Assembly (NCBI GenBank): GCA_035582835.1
Contig: JAYKAV010002031.1
Location: 1,123,865-1,187,864 of the forward strand
Reading direction: 5' to 3'
DNA length: 64,000 bases
DNA from: Phoebastria nigripes
Lineage: Eukaryota > Chordata > Aves > Procellariiformes > Diomedeidae
Of the stretch, positions 62,301-64,000 are shown one piece after another; positions within the stretch are counted from its first letter, which is position 1, and every line of letters starts with the position of its first letter. Below the pieces are notes generated by a model. That model was not told where the DNA came from and did not search any database. It saw only the letters and a program-made list of their open reading frames with translations. The translations under genes were made by a program, and so were the position numbers.

Positions 62301-63606
62301 ATTAGGCACCTCCAGCTCTCCAGGCACCTAGATAACCTCTTAAAAAACAAATGACTAGCACTTGCCATATGATCAGATAGGAGCAAGAAAGACACCTAAA
62401 GCACAATGTGATACAACCCTCCAACAGTTTCACCAAAATCCTCTTGCTGCCTCCCCTCAGCCCATCTATCTCTGTGACCAAAAGGGAAACAAGCAATCTG
62501 CCTCGCAATTGGTCCTGATGTTGATGGACAAAGATGTCCATAGGAACGGTGAGTCACTGCGTCCACCTTCCCACTTATTTTTGTTTAACCCTAATGTCCC
62601 AATCTAATCAAAGCTTATGTGATCACAGACACTCTGCTCGTTTGCAAGTCTGTCTGCCTCCGCCTAGTAACTTTGGATTTCACTGGATAATTAAAAACTA
62701 ATTTCACAGAAAAACAAAAGTCCCAAATATAGGCATGAGTTTCATGAAGCTCAGCAGCCAGCTAACAGGAGAGAGCTCCTTCTAGCACTTTGAATGAAGG
62801 AAAGGCAGGAGTGGTTTAAATTGTCTCTCTTTTGTTCAGTTTGCCCAGAGGCTGGGAGGAAGTAGCAAACAGGTGAGTCAGTACACATGTGTTAACTGGA
62901 CCAGAAGTCTACACATAACTTTAAACCAGCCAAAGTATGTTTTCTTTTGATCACCAGACAGGGCAGAAGTTGGTAGAGAATATGGGAAGGAGCTCTGAAN
63001 CCACCTTAACTTCAGAAGTTACTGCAGTAGGAAGTGCATCTGGGGACACAAGAAAGGGATAGGGGTAGTGTGGAAAAAGACAGCGGACATAGAGATATCA
63101 CAGAGTATGAGGATTTTTAAGGGACATGGGGGAATCTGGAGATAAATCAAAGGCGAAATGCAGACTATTAAGGACAAATCCATTGCTAACCAGACTTCAT
63201 TACTCCCAGAACTAGTAGTAGAGCTATGGCTTATGTCCCTTCACTGGCAATAAGTACAGAAACCGTATCAGACAGAGCTTGTTCTAAGGATTCGCTCAGA
63301 TTATTTAGCTTTCTAGATCAAAATCAACAGCTTCAAATGAATCTGGAAGACTGTCCTGGTTCCGACTGGGACAGAGTTAACTTTCTTCCCAGCAGCTGGG
63401 GAGGGTGTGCTGTGTTTTGGGTTTGGTATAATAGGAGCNTTGATGGCCCATTGATGATTTGGGTGGTGCTGAGTGGTGCTTGCACGGGCACTTTTTGGCC
63501 TCCCATGCCCTGCCAGGTGCATGGGAAGCTGGCAGGGGGAGCATAGCCGGGGTGGTTGACCCAGCTGGCCAATGGGGTATTCCATACCATGCAACGTCAT
63601 GCTCAG

Positions 63607-63613
63607 TATAAAA
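63607..63613 (+). promoter_or_regulatory. LTR TATA box
   Basis: TATAAAA in the middle of the LTR, at the same relative place as the TATA box of the solo LTR. It would set the U3/R boundary a few tens of bases downstream. Confidence 0.7.
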
Positions 63614-63765
63614 ACTAAGGGTGTGTGGGGGGCTTTGGGTCCTGGGGACGGGCTCTCATGGGTTCGGCGGGTGGTGAGTAATTGCATTGTGCATCGCCTG
63701 CTTTGTATATTGTTGTTGTTGTTATCACTGTTATTATTACTGTTCTACTTTGTTTTATTTCCATT

Positions 63766-63771
63766 ATTAAA
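63766..63771 (+). promoter_or_regulatory. LTR polyadenylation signal (ATTAAA)
   Basis: ATTAAA followed by a T-rich stretch, conserved in position with the solo LTR copy. Confidence 0.6.
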
Positions 63772-63907
63772 CTGTTTTTATCTCAAACCGCGAGTTTTCC
63801 TACTCGTGCCCTCCCGATTCTCTCCCCCACCCCACCGGAGCGGGGGGGTGAGCGAGCGGCTGAGTGGTGTTTAGGTGCTGCCAGGGTTAAACCACGACTG
63901 TCCTTTT

Positions 63908-63925
63908 TGGCGCCCAACGTGGGGC
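63908..63925 (+). promoter_or_regulatory. Retroviral primer-binding site, tRNA-Lys(1,2) type
   Basis: Eighteen bases, TGGCGCCCAACGTGGGGC, complementary to the 3' end of lysine tRNA 1,2 as known from other retroviruses. Its place just after the LTR identifies the start of the internal region. Confidence 0.88.
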
Positions 63926-64000
63926 TCGAAGGGTTTGAGATAACAACAGATTAACTAGAGCATATTAAGGAATTTGTATCTGTTAACAGTTGTTGGTCAC
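63926..64000 (+). mobile_element. Start of ERV internal region (cut by window end)
   Basis: Seventy-five bases after the primer-binding site, corresponding to the retroviral leader. No coding sequence is reached. Whether a full provirus follows cannot be seen here. Confidence 0.75.

Larger units (their letters stand above)
46697..63351. other. Intergenic, no gene recognised
   Basis: About 16.7 kb of AT-rich sequence with no supported exon. It contains an unclassified repeat fragment near 55.25 kb and a CAAA repeat near 59.35 kb. Poly-A/T runs occur near 56123, 60128 and 61009. The longest open frame (49976-50380) has no domain I recognise. The 3' end of the neighbouring sialyltransferase gene ST6GALNAC3, expected in this direction from human gene order, was not seen. 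Confidence 0.6.
63352..63907 (+). mobile_element. 5' LTR of an endogenous retrovirus
   Basis: The LTR starts TGTCCTGGTTCCGACTGGG at 63352 and its recognisable end is GGGTTAAACCACGAC near 63897. A primer-binding site follows at 63908, so this is a 5' LTR and not a solo copy. The exact 3' boundary between 63897 and 63907 is unclear because the usual terminal CA is not obvious. It shares the GGTATTCCATACC block, TATA region, GTT repeat and terminal motifs with the solo LTR at 28.4 kb, but differs in many positions and keeps more CpG, suggesting a younger copy or another subfamily. One ambiguous base lies at 63439. Confidence 0.88.

Noticed and set aside
46697..63351. 3' exons of ST6GALNAC3, the expected upstream neighbour
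   Set aside because: I scanned minus-strand frames for the family's C-terminal sialylmotifs and found none; the gene probably lies beyond the right edge.

Overview
This window looks like nuclear DNA from a bird, probably a neoavian. It is AT-rich and almost entirely non-coding, with a single GC-rich island. Its recognisable repeats are typically avian: a 5'-truncated CR1 LINE, a short CR1 3' tail, and LTRs of an endogenous retrovirus family. No bacterial-style gene organisation, rRNA, tRNA or CRISPR array was seen.

The one host gene recognised is ST6GALNAC5, an alpha-2,6-sialyltransferase of the Golgi, on the minus strand. Its first two coding exons lie in the CpG island at about 7.56-9.24 kb. 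Exon 1 contributes only the five residues MKTLM, ending at a GTAAGT donor. A 651-nt intron follows. Exon 2 (7801-8022) encodes the membrane anchor and stem and ends at a GTGAGC donor. Both junctions are in phase 0, and the joined N-terminus matches what I know of the human protein through the membrane segment. The sialylmotif exons are not here, so positions 1-7800 are intron 2 and the gene continues off the left edge.

Layout: 1-7800, intron 2, with an 82-nt imperfect hairpin at 3610-3691. 7.56-9.24 kb, CpG island, exons 1-2, and a G-rich 11-bp tandem repeat in the promoter side. 9.24-64 kb, the 5' flank of ST6GALNAC5, in which I support no host gene. That flank holds an L1-type reverse-transcriptase fossil (18.59-19.19 kb), a solo LTR with 5-bp target-site duplications (28.42-28.93 kb), a CR1 with broken ORF2 (41.02-43.42 kb), a CR1 tail (46.55-46.70 kb), an unclassified interspersed-repeat fragment (55.2 kb), and a 5' LTR followed by a tRNA-Lys-type primer-binding site (63.35-63.93 kb). 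That last element runs off the right edge and may be a larger provirus.

I did not find a new multi-gene system. The observations most worth following are the L1-like fossil in a CR1-dominated genome, the possible provirus at the right edge, the pre-miRNA-sized hairpin in intron 2, and the repeat in the ST6GALNAC5 promoter. Eighteen single ambiguous bases (n) are scattered through the window, four of them inside the CR1.
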